Assembly (NCBI GenBank): GCA_910584865.1
Contig: CAJUCE010000009.1
Location: 1 to 64,000 of the forward strand
From: an uncultured Acetatifactor sp.
GTDB taxonomy: Bacteria > Bacillota > Clostridia > Lachnospirales > Lachnospiraceae
DNA: 64,000 bases
Direction of reading: 5' to 3'
The notes below the pieces were generated by a model. It had not been told where the DNA came from, did not search any database, and saw only the letters and a list, made by a program, of their open reading frames with translations. The stretch's first letter is position 1. Every line of letters starts with the position of its first letter. The position numbers and the translations under genes were made by a program. This document shows, piece by piece, positions 53,690-62,082 of this stretch.

Positions 53690-54622
53690 ATGCGCTGGAT
53701 CTATTTTATCTGCTTTGCCCTTTTAAGCACCGGGCTCCTTGCACTGTCCGGCATAAGGCCCAGGGACTTCACCGATGCCATCTTCAACATCAGGCGGAAA
53801 GTCCCCACCCTCACCGATGAGCTGAATGTCCTTACCGGGAAGCCTGCCAGGGGCTTCTTCACCCAGGACTATGAGATACGGCAGATTCTAAAGGATATGG
53901 GACGGGAAGACCGCTACGAAGCCGTCACAAGGCTCACCCTGCTGCTCTTCGCCGTAGGTGCCGTGCTGGCTCTGCTCATCAACAATGTATATATGGTGCC
54001 CATCCTGGGGCTGGGCTTCTCTCTTCTGCCAGTCTGGTATCTGCGCAGCACAGCGGCAAGCTATAAGAAGCACCTGAACGAGGAGCTGGAGACCGCCATC
54101 TCCGTCATCACCACCTCCTACCTGCGGACGGAAGACCTGCTGCGCTCCGTCCGGGAGAACCTGCCCTACATAAACGAGCCGGTAAAGGCCACCTTCCAGG
54201 CATTTGTCCTGGAGAGCGAACTGATCAACGCCAACACCACCAGCACCATCAACTCCCTGAAAATGAAGATCCCAAACCAGATCTTCCATGAATGGGCCGG
54301 CATCCTGATACAGTGCCAGTCAGACCGATCCATGAAGAACACCCTGCCCACCATCGTCCAGAAGTTCTCGGACGTGCGCATCGTGCAGTCGGAGCTGGAG
54401 GCCATGATGCAGGGGCCCCGGAGGGAGGCCATCACCATGATGTTCCTGGTCATCGGCAATGTACCCCTGCTGTATTTCCTGAACAAGGACTGGTTCCATA
54501 CCCTGGTGTACACCACGCCCGGCAAGGTTGCCCTGGCGGTCTGTTCGGCCATCCTCCTGTTCTCCCTTGCCCAGATCATGAAGCTGAGCAAGCCCATCGA
54601 ATACGGAGGTGACCCTGTATGA
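53690..54622 (+). CDS. TadB-like pilus assembly membrane protein
   Basis: A 310-residue protein with an N-terminal hydrophobic segment, two helices near 75-115 (LTLLLFAVGAVLALLINNVYMVPILGLGFSLLPVWYLR), a conserved cytoplasmic T2SSF-like region (ETAISVITTSYLRTEDLLRSVRENL, residues about 132-156) and a C-terminal pair of helices. This is the arrangement of TadB, the inner-membrane platform. It begins directly at the stop of TadA and overlaps TadC by four bases. Confidence 0.85.
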   Translation: MRWIYFICFALLSTGLLALSGIRPRDFTDAIFNIRRKVPTLTDELNVLTGKPARGFFTQDYEIRQILKDMGREDRYEAVTRLTLLLFAVGAVLALLINNVYMVPILGLGFSLLPVWYLRSTAASYKKHLNEELETAISVITTSYLRTEDLLRSVRENLPYINEPVKATFQAFVLESELINANTTSTINSLKMKIPNQIFHEWAGILIQCQSDRSMKNTLPTIVQKFSDVRIVQSELEAMMQGPRREAITMMFLVIGNVPLLYFLNKDWFHTLVYTTPGKVALAVCSAILLFSLAQIMKLSKPIEYGGDPV

Positions 54623-55497
54623 TCCTGCTGGCACTGGCCGCCATTATATTCCTGGGCATCGCCGCCTACAACCTGTCCTGCGCCTTCGTGGACATCCCCA
54701 CCGGCAGGACGTCAAAAATGATGATGCTCGCAAGGAAACAGCAGTCATCCAAAAAAGAAAAGCTGCTGGACGTATACATCACTAAAATCGCAGTACTGCT
54801 GGCGCCGTTCCTGCGGCTGGATAAGCTGAGGCGCAGCCGCCTGCAGACAGCCCTTGCCATAGCAGGGCTGGAGCTGACCCCGGAGGTCTATACCGCCCGG
54901 GCATGGGTGGCGGCAGGCGCCGTAGGAATCTGCGCCGTCCCCATGGCATTCCTGATGCCGCTCCTGTCCCCCGTCCTGGTGGGCCTTGCGGTGGCACTGT
55001 GGTTCTCCACTTATTACGCCGCTTTCGACTTCGTAAGGAAGCGCCGGAAGCTCATCGAGTTGGAGATCCCCCGCTTTGCCCTGGCTATCGGGCAGAACCT
55101 GGAGAACGACCGGGACGTGCTGAAGATGCTGTCCTCCTACCGCAGGGTGGCGGGCAGGGACTTCGCCGTTGAGCTTGACCAGACCATAGCGGACATGAAG
55201 ACGGGCAACTATGAGAATGCCCTGCTCCGCTTCGAGACCCGCATCGGCAGCCCCATGCTCTCCGATGTGGTGCGCGGGCTGATCGGCGTCCTCCGGGGGG
55301 ATGACCAGCGGATGTACTTCAAGATGATCTGCTTCGACATGCGGCAGATTGAGCAGAACAACCTGAAAAAGGAAGCTGCAAAGCGGCCCCGGAAGATACA
55401 GCACTACTCCATGATGATGCTGGTGTGCATCATGATCATCTATCTGGTGGTGCTGTGTACCGAGGTCATAAATTCTCTGGGCGTGTTCTTCGGCTGA
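54619..55497 (+). CDS. TadC-like pilus assembly membrane protein
   Basis: A 292-residue T2SSF-type membrane protein with an N-terminal helix, a central helix pair (GAVGICAVPMAFLMPLLSPVLVGLAVALWF), a cytoplasmic domain with LEIPRFALAIGQNLENDRDVLKMLSSYRR and a C-terminal helix (MMMLVCIMIIYLVVLCTEVI). This is the partner of TadB. It overlaps TadB at ATGA. It is the last gene before the pilin leader region. Confidence 0.85.
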   Translation: MILLALAAIIFLGIAAYNLSCAFVDIPTGRTSKMMMLARKQQSSKKEKLLDVYITKIAVLLAPFLRLDKLRRSRLQTALAIAGLELTPEVYTARAWVAAGAVGICAVPMAFLMPLLSPVLVGLAVALWFSTYYAAFDFVRKRRKLIELEIPRFALAIGQNLENDRDVLKMLSSYRRVAGRDFAVELDQTIADMKTGNYENALLRFETRIGSPMLSDVVRGLIGVLRGDDQRMYFKMICFDMRQIEQNNLKKEAAKRPRKIQHYSMMMLVCIMIIYLVVLCTEVINSLGVFFG

Positions 55498-55560
55498 CAG
55501 AGAAGACAAACAACTGCATGGTAATCCAGCCCCTTACCGTAGGGACTCTATTACATAGAT

Positions 55561-55662
55561 ATGGCTGTGCCGTCCTGCCTGCCGCCAGTGCCACAGAGGG
55601 AAAAAAGATAACCGGCCCTGACTGTTAAAGGCATCCGGTTCCCAGGCAGGCGCGACAGCCAT
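55561..55662 (+). ncRNA. Structured leader before the pilin gene
   Basis: A long imperfect inverted repeat (55561-55581 with 55643-55662, about 17 pairs) encloses a second one (AACCGG / CCGGTT). It lies 50 bases upstream of the DUF6133 start, inside the 214-base gap after tadC. It may be a 5' leader controlling the pilin or a stabilised 3' end of the tadC message. Confidence 0.4.
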
Positions 55663-55711
55663 ACATGAAACCCAAAAACAATCATATTAAAATTCCAACA
55701 GGAGGTTTTCC

Positions 55712-55933
55712 ATGAAAAAACTTAACAATGCAATCCACAACAGACTCGACAGCACCATCCGCAAGACCCGCCAGACACTCTCCAACCAGCGTGGCGACTT
55801 CTACATCTCCGATGCCGTGAAGATCATCATCGCCGTAGTCCTGGGCGCACTGCTGCTGGCTGCCCTGACCAACATCTTCAACGGAACCGTCATCCCGAGG
55901 ATTACGCAGGTGATTACACAGCTGTTCGGGTAG
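55712..55933 (+). CDS. DUF6133 pilin-like protein
   Basis: A 73-residue protein with NQRGDFYISDAVKIIIAVVLGALLLAALTNIFNGTVIP, the signature of DUF6133, small Flp-type pilins or pseudopilins of clostridial mobile elements. The charged N-terminal segment of about 28 residues would be removed by the prepilin peptidase, leaving a hydrophobic subunit. AGGAGG lies upstream. It closes the locus and is followed by a strong terminator. Confidence 0.82.
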   Translation: MKKLNNAIHNRLDSTIRKTRQTLSNQRGDFYISDAVKIIIAVVLGALLLAALTNIFNGTVIPRITQVITQLFG

Positions 55934-55948
55934 GCTATTGACCAACAT

Positions 55949-55987
55949 AAAATGGAGTCAGTGTAGGTTTATAGCTGGCTCCATTTT
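55949..55987 (+). terminator. Terminator of the Tad-like operon
   Basis: AAAATGGAGTCAG (55949-55961) pairs with CTGGCTCCATTTT (55975-55987), one mismatch, around a 13-base loop. The second arm ends in TTTT. It lies 16 bases after the DUF6133 stop. Confidence 0.75.
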
Positions 55988-56119
55988 GCCAATTTCTAAA
56001 AAGTTTATTAAATATACTCGAAATTGGGCAAATTTTCTTAAAAATTTCCAGTAATGTATATATAAGGAACTTTTTGTAATCCCTGTGTTTCTGTTACTCA
56101 TTCAAATGGAGGTCAAAAT

Positions 56120-56470
56120 TTGAGTCAGAAAAAATGTATATCCTATACTTTTCTTAAAGCAACAAAAGGCAACTGGCACAATGCCATACATATAAAATGC
56201 AACTCCATACTCTGCCCCCATGGAAACCTGATGCCCTGCGAAGGTATCCTGATGGCAATAGACGCAGATGGCTCCCCAATCTTTATGCCTGTGGAAACTC
56301 TGCGGAAGCTTTCCGGTGAATCCATAGACCCGGAAGAATGCTGCATTACCCTAAACAAGCATACGTTCGAGGCTGCCTATGCCCAGTATGTAGAATGGCA
56401 CACCGACTCTCCGGACACCTGCTCCCTGAAACAATTGTGCGGAGCTCCTGCACCCAGCTGCCCCTGCTGA
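56120..56470 (+). CDS. Hypothetical protein, TTG start
   Basis: A 116-residue protein starting with TTG, eight bases after GGAGGTC. Several Cys residues are spread along it (CNSILCPHG, CSLKQLCGAPAPSCPC), with a Cys-rich end. No family is recognised. It precedes the zinc-finger DUF3268 gene by 51 bases on the same strand and may be part of the same unit of element genes. Confidence 0.55.
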   Translation: MSQKKCISYTFLKATKGNWHNAIHIKCNSILCPHGNLMPCEGILMAIDADGSPIFMPVETLRKLSGESIDPEECCITLNKHTFEAAYAQYVEWHTDSPDTCSLKQLCGAPAPSCPC

Positions 56471-56521
56471 AACCATTCAACCCAACAGCCCGCTCCATGC
56501 GGTACATCACGGAGGTGACCA

Positions 56522-56938
56522 ATGAAAAACAACAAAACCTACAACATCCGCTGTCCCTACTGCGGCTCCCCTGCGGTCTGCAGACCCGCAAACACAGTCT
56601 ATGGAACCGACGCAATCGACCCCAAAAGCTATCTCTACCTATGCTCCAACTGGCCATCCTGCGATGCCTATGTAAGCGCCCACCGGAAAGACCGCAGACC
56701 CATGGGAACCCTGGCGAACAGCGAGCTCCGCCACAAGCGCATCCTCGCCCACCGTGCCCTCCAAAGGCTGCAGAAAGAACGGCACATGGACAAATGGGCA
56801 ATATACTTATGGCTCCAGATAAACTTAAAGCTGGACGAGAGCCACGCCCACATCGGCATGTTCTCCGAGCATATGTGCGACCAGCTCATCTCCCTGTGCC
56901 GGACACCTGCCAGACTACCCCGGAAACCTGCTGCCTGA
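56522..56938 (+). CDS. Zinc-finger-containing DUF3268 protein
   Basis: A 138-residue protein with IRCPYCGSPA (C10/C13) and YLYLCSNWPSCDAYV, the zinc ribbon of DUF3268, followed by a helical part (LRHKRILAHRALQRLQKERHMDKWAIYLWL). The family is common in conjugative elements and plasmids of Bacillota; the function is unknown, probably nucleic-acid binding. A GGAGGTGA site lies before the ATG, and the sigma-like gene follows 17 bases later. Confidence 0.8.
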   Translation: MKNNKTYNIRCPYCGSPAVCRPANTVYGTDAIDPKSYLYLCSNWPSCDAYVSAHRKDRRPMGTLANSELRHKRILAHRALQRLQKERHMDKWAIYLWLQINLKLDESHAHIGMFSEHMCDQLISLCRTPARLPRKPAA

Positions 56939-56955
56939 ATGCGAGGTGATTACCT

Positions 56956-57537
56956 ATGAAAAAGAAAATACGATTGACCCTGGAACAGAAAAAACTTGTG
57001 GAAAGCCATCTCTCCATCGTGTACTGGATTATCCGGAAAGATATCTCTGTAAACGATAATGTCTATGGCCTTGAGTATGACGACCTGTACCAGGAGGGAT
57101 GCCTCTGGCTCTGCCATGCCGCTGTTTCCTATAACGCCGGGCTGGCAAAATTCCCCACCTATGCCAAAAAGGTAGTCCGAAACGGCCTCCTCTCCTACTG
57201 CCGGAAGATGTATGCGGAGCAGAAATATTTCATGAAACCGGCAGATGCCGAAAGCGGGGAAATGCTGAACGCATATCCCGCCCTGCATCAGTCCGATGCC
57301 TTTACTTCCCGGACAGGCACCATGGAGACACTGGAACTGCTCGCCGCCGCTTCAAAGGACTTCAGCGGCGTGTCAAAACTCGGCACAGAGGCCCTAGCCC
57401 TGAAAGTCCAGGGATATGCCATCTCGGAGATAGCGGCCCGCTACCATGCCCCGCCCTCCCATGTAGGGGCATGGGTCTCCAGGGCGGCACAGAAGCTCCG
57501 GGACAGCCCATCCTTCCTGTCCGGACTGCTGTACTGA
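56956..57537 (+). CDS. Sigma-70-like RNA polymerase factor
   Basis: A 193-residue protein. Residues about 10-85 resemble sigma region 2, with YDDLYQEGCLWLCHAAVSYNAGLAKFPTYAKKVVRNGLLSYCRK. Residues about 140-185 resemble region 4 with a helix-turn-helix (YAISEIAARYHAPPSHVGAWVSRAAQKLRD). It is likely an element-encoded sigma factor or sigma-like regulator that directs transcription of its own genes. A second such protein, diverged, lies at 63053-63592. Confidence 0.78.
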   Translation: MKKKIRLTLEQKKLVESHLSIVYWIIRKDISVNDNVYGLEYDDLYQEGCLWLCHAAVSYNAGLAKFPTYAKKVVRNGLLSYCRKMYAEQKYFMKPADAESGEMLNAYPALHQSDAFTSRTGTMETLELLAAASKDFSGVSKLGTEALALKVQGYAISEIAARYHAPPSHVGAWVSRAAQKLRDSPSFLSGLLY

Positions 57538-57638
57538 ACGGATGCTCATTTCTCGGTTACAGACATGATAGGAAACGACAGACAGAACACCAGCAACCTT
57601 TTAACCGCACATATACTATAAAACCAGGAGGTACCCCT

Positions 57639-58334
57639 ATGAGAAAAAAATCACTGTACACTGCCATCGGACGCTTTGAGCGCAGGACAAACCACAAAGG
57701 CCAGGCTTATCCCGTCATCCTATTAGGCGGGAACGAATACATGGCCGACCTGCAGGAAATGGCCCTCTGGACGAGCCTGAACTGGCGGATCGCCCGCAGG
57801 GAAGAGATTGCCCCTCTTTACGAAAAGACCATCTCCAGATCCGGCTTTTCCGCAGAACGGCCACTGGAGGCATGCATCCAGCGGCTCCTGATGCGCGGCC
57901 TGATTGTCTGCGGCACCGGGGAAACAGAATACGATGCACTCTATGACCTGCTTGCCTTCCTGTATGTCCTGCCTGCGGAGGGTTCCATCCTGCAGCGGGC
58001 ATACGCCTTCCTGAAATTTTCCCTGCGCTTCCATACACCCCTTTCCGCTGCCAGAAAGCTCTTCCGGAAAGACAAACGCACGGAAAATGAACGACAGATC
58101 ATGGGGCTTGCCAGACAGGCCCTGCTCTCTACTGCGGAGATTATCAAATGCTTTGAAAAAGGCATCTACAGCCTGCCCAATGAGGAGAGCATCATGGACT
58201 CCCTCTATGATGACGAAGATACCACCAGCGACAACCTCCCCTTTCTGGCCTGCACCTTCCCCAGCAGCAGGGCCGTAATTCTCGCCGTTGCTAACCTCTA
58301 CTTACGCAAACAGATCATCCTTGAAAGAATATAA
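57639..58334 (+). CDS. Hypothetical protein of mobile element
   Basis: A 231-residue soluble protein started at MRKKSLYTAIG (AGGAGGTACCCCT before the ATG); the frame begins earlier, inside the sigma-like gene, but without a ribosome site. The first part has RRTNHKGQAYPVILLGGNEYMADLQEMALWTSLNW, and a helical part with LPAEGSILQRAYAFLKFSLRFH. The DNA-binding look of the middle (IARREEIAPLYEKTI) is weak. Family not recognised. Confidence 0.65.
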   Translation: MRKKSLYTAIGRFERRTNHKGQAYPVILLGGNEYMADLQEMALWTSLNWRIARREEIAPLYEKTISRSGFSAERPLEACIQRLLMRGLIVCGTGETEYDALYDLLAFLYVLPAEGSILQRAYAFLKFSLRFHTPLSAARKLFRKDKRTENERQIMGLARQALLSTAEIIKCFEKGIYSLPNEESIMDSLYDDEDTTSDNLPFLACTFPSSRAVILAVANLYLRKQIILERI

Positions 58335-58355
58335 ATACCAAAGTTTAATGCGCTG

Positions 58356-58385
58356 CGGACAGGGGTTCTTCTCCCTGTCCGTTAT
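58356..58385 (+). terminator. Hairpin terminator between convergent genes
   Basis: CGGACAGGG (58356-58364) and CCCTGTCCG (58373-58381) form a perfect 9-bp stem around eight bases, followed by TTAT. It lies 22 bases after the plus-strand stop and before a minus-strand gene end, so it probably terminates the plus unit. Confidence 0.6.
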
Positions 58386-58497
58386 AATTCGTAACAACAG
58401 AATCTTTGCGGAGCGTAGATTAAATTATATGCTGCGAACGTACTATTTCCTGTAATTCTGCCTTTCCAGACCTTAGTTCCCTGCAGACAAAATGCGT

Positions 58498-58719
58498 CTA
58501 TGATTCTTCCTTTTCCCACTGCTCTATGCGTCTATATAATTCATCAATCTGCTCTTTCTCTATCAATCTGCTGCACCGCGGACAATATTCCCTGAATCTG
58601 CATGCCCTGCTTTCACAGACACCCTTCATCTTACGGCATTTAATCATCCAGTATATAAACCTCAAAACATTTGACACAACTAAAAACAACAGTGTCGCAT
58701 TATATATCATGCCTTCCAT
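58498..58719 (-). CDS. Small membrane protein with Cys pairs
   Basis: A 73-residue protein when started at MEGMIYNATLL, where GGAGG lies upstream; the frame reaches 58731. One hydrophobic segment (MIYNATLLFLVVSNVLRFIYWMI) is followed by a basic part with CESRACRFREYCPRCS, four cysteines arranged like a zinc ribbon, and an acidic end. It overlaps the upstream DUF5348 gene by 20 bases. No family recognised. Confidence 0.5.
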   Translation of the reverse strand: MEGMIYNATLLFLVVSNVLRFIYWMIKCRKMKGVCESRACRFREYCPRCSRLIEKEQIDELYRRIEQWEKEES

Positions 58720-59134
58720 CAATCCCTCCATTCCCCCTCACCCTTGCCCTCATGCCATCATAATCCGTCTCAAAGTATTCACATATGCTTGTCAGTGTCC
58801 ATTTCCATTTACCTGTATATTCGTCCCTTTCAAGAACTTCGAACAGTTCCTCATCCGCCAGCCTAATCCCATCCAGCACATATTCGTTTCCCGAATATTC
58901 TACCATGCCTTCACAAATGACCGGCTTCTGCAGATAGCTCAGCAAAGAATAAGCTTCCTTCAAATGTGAGAATATACCCATATAAGTTTCATATAAGAGA
59001 ATGTCATTCGGATTGTCAGTATCATATTCTACCAGCAGCAGATCACCCATATCCAGGTAGCCGCTCCTGCGTAATACAGTTTCTATCATCTTACTTATCC
59101 CTGTCAGTTTCTTTTCCAGCATCTGTATATCCAT
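58700..59134 (-). CDS. DUF5348 domain protein
   Basis: A 144-residue protein started at MDIQMLEKKLTG (GGAGG seven bases upstream). The N-terminal half is helical. The C-terminal half, with YSGNEYVLDGIRLADEELFEVLERD, WTLTSICEYFETDYDGMRARVRG, is the DUF5348 domain found in mobile-element proteins. The gene is divergent from the XRE gene at 59227. Function unknown. Confidence 0.72.
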   Translation of the reverse strand: MDIQMLEKKLTGISKMIETVLRRSGYLDMGDLLLVEYDTDNPNDILLYETYMGIFSHLKEAYSLLSYLQKPVICEGMVEYSGNEYVLDGIRLADEELFEVLERDEYTGKWKWTLTSICEYFETDYDGMRARVRGNGGIDGRHDI

Positions 59135-59226
59135 ATTGTTTCCCTCCATACGCATTATAGCCGATTTTTCGGCAATATTCAATCTCCAGATACGCTAATA
59201 TACTATAATTTATAGAGGTAACACGA

Positions 59227-59430
59227 ATGTTTGATTACAGCCCACTATGGAAAACAATGGATGAAAAAGGGATAACCCAGTACCAGCTGATCAAGGACTA
59301 CCATTTCTCTACGGGAACCCTGGATGCCTTAAGAAAAAACAAGAGCGTCACCGTTAATACCATTGCAACCCTGTGCATGATTTTAGACTGCACTCCCAAT
59401 GATATCTTAAAGATCAATAAGACTGTGTAG
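59227..59430 (+). CDS. XRE/Cro-type helix-turn-helix regulator
   Basis: A 67-residue HTH protein: WKTMDEKGITQYQLIKDYHFSTGTLDALRKNKSVTVNTIATLCMILDCTPNDIL covers the whole HTH_26-like domain. It is a stand-alone small regulator, probably of this element. AGAGGTAA lies upstream. A terminator follows. Confidence 0.85.
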   Translation: MFDYSPLWKTMDEKGITQYQLIKDYHFSTGTLDALRKNKSVTVNTIATLCMILDCTPNDILKINKTV

Positions 59431-59475
59431 ATGCCAATATCAGGCCGACAGTCTTATTCTGCTTTTTCTTTTTAC
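59416..59475 (+). terminator. Terminator of XRE gene
   Basis: AATAAGACTGT (59416-59426) and ACAGTCTTATT (59448-59458) are perfect 11-bp arms. A T-rich tract (CTGCTTTTTCTTTTT) follows. The stem starts inside the last codons of the XRE gene. Confidence 0.75.
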
Positions 59476-59494
59476 TATATATAGTATAATTATA

Positions 59495-59523
59495 TTGACA
59501 CCCACAACATATAGTGTTATACT
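59495..59523 (+). promoter_or_regulatory. Strong promoter of the 59996-62946 operon
   Basis: TTGACA (59495-59500), exactly 17 bases, TATACT (59518-59523). It matches the sigma-A consensus at 11 of 12 positions. A leader of about 470 bases separates it from the first gene. The ATATAGT repeats that flank it may be operators. Confidence 0.8.
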
Positions 59524-59833
59524 AATCATGTAATTGATTTTTGTGCGTATCCCCATGGGATTGCAGGAGCATCTCCTGTACCGCGGATTTTTCCCGCATT
59601 GCACACGCTGTCAAGTTTGTACTCCAGTGCCAGTAGTATTAGTCTGCCCATTTTTGCGGCAGCGTCTGCCGGCACTTTTTTAATAAATAACACCGCCGTT
59701 GGCAGAAAGGAGCAGAAAGACAGATTTCACAGGCTGAAAAAGCGGCTTCATTGGAATGCCGGGATGCCGTCCCCATGCAGGGGATGACATGACCAGAGAA
59801 TTCCGATGCCGCCCCACAGCCCCATTACACAGG

Positions 59834-59882
59834 AACCGTACCGGTTTTCAGAATGGCCTGAAAGACCGGTGCGGTTCTTTTT
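59834..59882 (+). terminator. Intrinsic terminator/attenuator in leader
   Basis: AACCGTACCGGTTTTCAG (59834-59851) pairs with CTGAAAGACCGGTGCGGTT (59858-59876), with one mismatch and one bulge, and is followed by CTTTTT. It lies 114 bases before the next start and downstream of the promoter, so most transcripts should end here unless antitermination occurs. Confidence 0.78.
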
Positions 59883-59995
59883 GTGTGTGGAGACAGGATT
59901 ACAGAAAACTGCAACAGTGCATGCCTCCGCTTGTGGACGTCCTTGAACAGGATAACGGCCCCAGTGGAGAAGCAAAAAGAAAGGATGGTAAGACA

Positions 59996-60808
59996 ATGAA
60001 AAGTGACAAAGCCCACCCGGGCAGCACAGGCATCCTCATAGGTGCCGTAATCGCCATACTGGCGCTTGTGAGGGGGCCGTGGCAGACATGGCTCCTTGTG
60101 GGAGTGCTCGCACTCTGGGGGCTCCGGCTCCTGAAAGCCTATATGCCTTCCATCACCCGCAGGACAAACCGCCGCAGAAAGCGCAGACACCGCCGCAAAA
60201 GACTCCCCGCTGATGACGGCCCGGACATATCGGCCTGGACACAGGAACCGGATACCGCATCCGCGGAGGATCTCCTGCTGCGCCATGTGAACCACAGGAT
60301 CTCCGCCTATCTCCGCTCGGCTTACCCCGGCATCACATGGGAATGGGAAGAAAAAAGGCCCGAAAAGCTGGCGCTGTCCGGTGGCACCGGGCGCATCCGC
60401 GTCTTCGGCATCCCCGATTTCGACCATGCGGACATCACACTGGACCAGCAGGCCAACATCGCCTGCAACATGCTCAGGATCGTCCCACTTACGGAAAACG
60501 AGGGCAGTGCCCCGCCTGAAGGACAGGCTCCCTCCGGCAGGCAGCCCATAGACCCCCAGGTCTGGTATGAGATCCAGGGGCGTGCCGTACTGGAAGCACT
60601 GGTGACCGACCTTGACTCCCGCGGGTACAGCAGCCTGACCCTCCATGAGAACGGTGACGCCTGCGTGGAAGAGAACCAGCAGGAAGTCCCAAAGGAGCGT
60701 CTCCCGGGCTTCCCTGAAAGGCTCTACTGGAACCGTCTGGTAGAGGTGCTGGAGAGCAACGGCCTGACGGCGGAAGCCACCCCCGGCGGCATCCGTGTCT
60801 GCTGGTAG
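59996..60808 (+). CDS. Hypothetical membrane protein of mobile element
   Basis: A 270-residue protein started at MKSDKAHPGS (AAGGATGG site). Two close hydrophobic segments (about 11-27 and 31-48) are followed by a very basic stretch (SITRRTNRRRKRRHRRKRL) and a soluble domain. No family recognised. The topology suggests membrane attachment with a cytoplasmic domain. It begins the operon with the DUF932 gene and is preceded by a terminator-controlled leader. Confidence 0.65.
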   Translation: MKSDKAHPGSTGILIGAVIAILALVRGPWQTWLLVGVLALWGLRLLKAYMPSITRRTNRRRKRRHRRKRLPADDGPDISAWTQEPDTASAEDLLLRHVNHRISAYLRSAYPGITWEWEEKRPEKLALSGGTGRIRVFGIPDFDHADITLDQQANIACNMLRIVPLTENEGSAPPEGQAPSGRQPIDPQVWYEIQGRAVLEALVTDLDSRGYSSLTLHENGDACVEENQQEVPKERLPGFPERLYWNRLVEVLESNGLTAEATPGGIRVCW

Positions 60809-60840
60809 CCGCCAGAACACAGGAAAGGAAGTGAAACAGC

Positions 60841-61911
60841 ATGAAGACAGGATTATCACTGGAAGAAATGGCTGCCGAGATCACAAGGCAGCGCAGCCTG
60901 AAAGCGGACTACCTGGTGGACACCAGGAACCTGCAGATGGAACCCCACAGCGGGAAGGTCTACCTCCACATCTTCGATGGGAAAGACGAACCCGTGGAAC
61001 CCATGCAGGTCAACACCATCGCCCATAGACAGCTGGGCGCCCACCTGCGCATCCCGGCCTCCTACTATGACCGGATGCTGGAGGAAGACCCGAAGCTCCT
61101 GGCGCAGAACGTGAACACATGGCTCCGCAGGTCCCCTTCACGGCGGATGGTGCGCACCATGGGTGGAACCGCAAGGGCCTTCTTAAGCGACCGCTACCGC
61201 CGCCTGGACAACTTCGAGATTGCCTCCGCAGTCCTGCCCATCATAGGGCAGATGCAGGACGCGCGGTTCGAGAGCTGCCAGGTCACGGACAGCATGATGT
61301 ACCTGAAAGTGGTCAACACACGCCTGGAGGCGGAGGTCTCCCCCGGCGACATCGTGCAGGCCGGCATGATCATCTCCAACAGCGAGGTGGGCGCCGGGGC
61401 CGTCAGCGTGCAGCCCCTGGTCTACCGCCTGGTCTGCAGCAACGGCATGATCGTCAATGACGCCCAGACACGCCGCAACCATGTGGGGCGGGTGAACAAG
61501 ATGGAGGAAGCCTATAAGCTCTACTCCGACCAGACGCTGGCGGCAGACGATAAGGCTTTCATGATGAAGCTCCAGGACACCGTCAGGGCAGCCGTGGAAG
61601 AGGCACGCTTCGCCCGGGTGGTTGACCTCATGAAGAATGCCTCCAAAGCGGAGATGACCACCAGCGACATACCCGGCACCGTCAGGATGGCAAGCAGGGA
61701 GTTCCACATCACCGAGAGCGAGGAAAAGGGCGTCCTGCAGCACCTGATCGAGGGGAAGGACTTGAGCCTTTACGGCCTCTCCAACGCCGTCACCCGCTAC
61801 AGCCAGGACGTGGAGAACTATGACCGCGCCACCGAGCTGGAAAGCATCGGCTATGACATCCTCTCCATGCCCGCAGTGACATGGCGCAGGATCAACCAGC
61901 CAGCAGCATGA
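60841..61911 (+). CDS. DUF932 domain protein
   Basis: A 356-residue protein. It has MQVNTIAHRQLGAHLRIPASYYDRMLEEDP, GGTARAFLSDRYRRLDNFEIASAVLP, and QPLVYRLVCSNGMIVNDAQTRRNHVGR, the conserved order of DUF932 (phage/plasmid-like protein family TIGR03299). It occurs in phages, plasmids and conjugative elements; a role in DNA handling is suspected but unknown. AGGAAGTGA lies before the ATG. It starts 32 bases after the previous gene. Confidence 0.85.
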   Translation: MKTGLSLEEMAAEITRQRSLKADYLVDTRNLQMEPHSGKVYLHIFDGKDEPVEPMQVNTIAHRQLGAHLRIPASYYDRMLEEDPKLLAQNVNTWLRRSPSRRMVRTMGGTARAFLSDRYRRLDNFEIASAVLPIIGQMQDARFESCQVTDSMMYLKVVNTRLEAEVSPGDIVQAGMIISNSEVGAGAVSVQPLVYRLVCSNGMIVNDAQTRRNHVGRVNKMEEAYKLYSDQTLAADDKAFMMKLQDTVRAAVEEARFARVVDLMKNASKAEMTTSDIPGTVRMASREFHITESEEKGVLQHLIEGKDLSLYGLSNAVTRYSQDVENYDRATELESIGYDILSMPAVTWRRINQPAA

Positions 61912-62082
61912 CAGCGCCCCTGGAAGCGGAAAGCCCATGCAGGCTCCCACCGTTTTCCGCCACATCGTCATCATGGCAATAAGAAACCACACATTCAGGG
62001 AACAGGCCCCGGCCGGAATAAAATGTCTATACGGCATGCGGCTATGGGATGCCCGTTCCCCCATAAAAAAGGAGGACACCAA

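Larger units (their letters stand above)
59431..59995. other. 565-base leader between XRE gene and next operon
   Basis: No gene is seen here although a frame of about 80 codons precedes the next start; it runs through a terminator stem, so it is not coding. The interval holds a consensus promoter, short hairpins (CAGGAG-CAT-CTCCTG near 59564-59578, and a CCCC/GGGG stem near 59770-59785) and a strong terminator or attenuator before the next gene. Confidence 0.6.

Noticed and set aside
59756..59995. N-terminal extension of the 59996 gene
   Set aside because: The extra codons run through a terminator stem and T-run, and a better start follows AAGGATGG at 59996.
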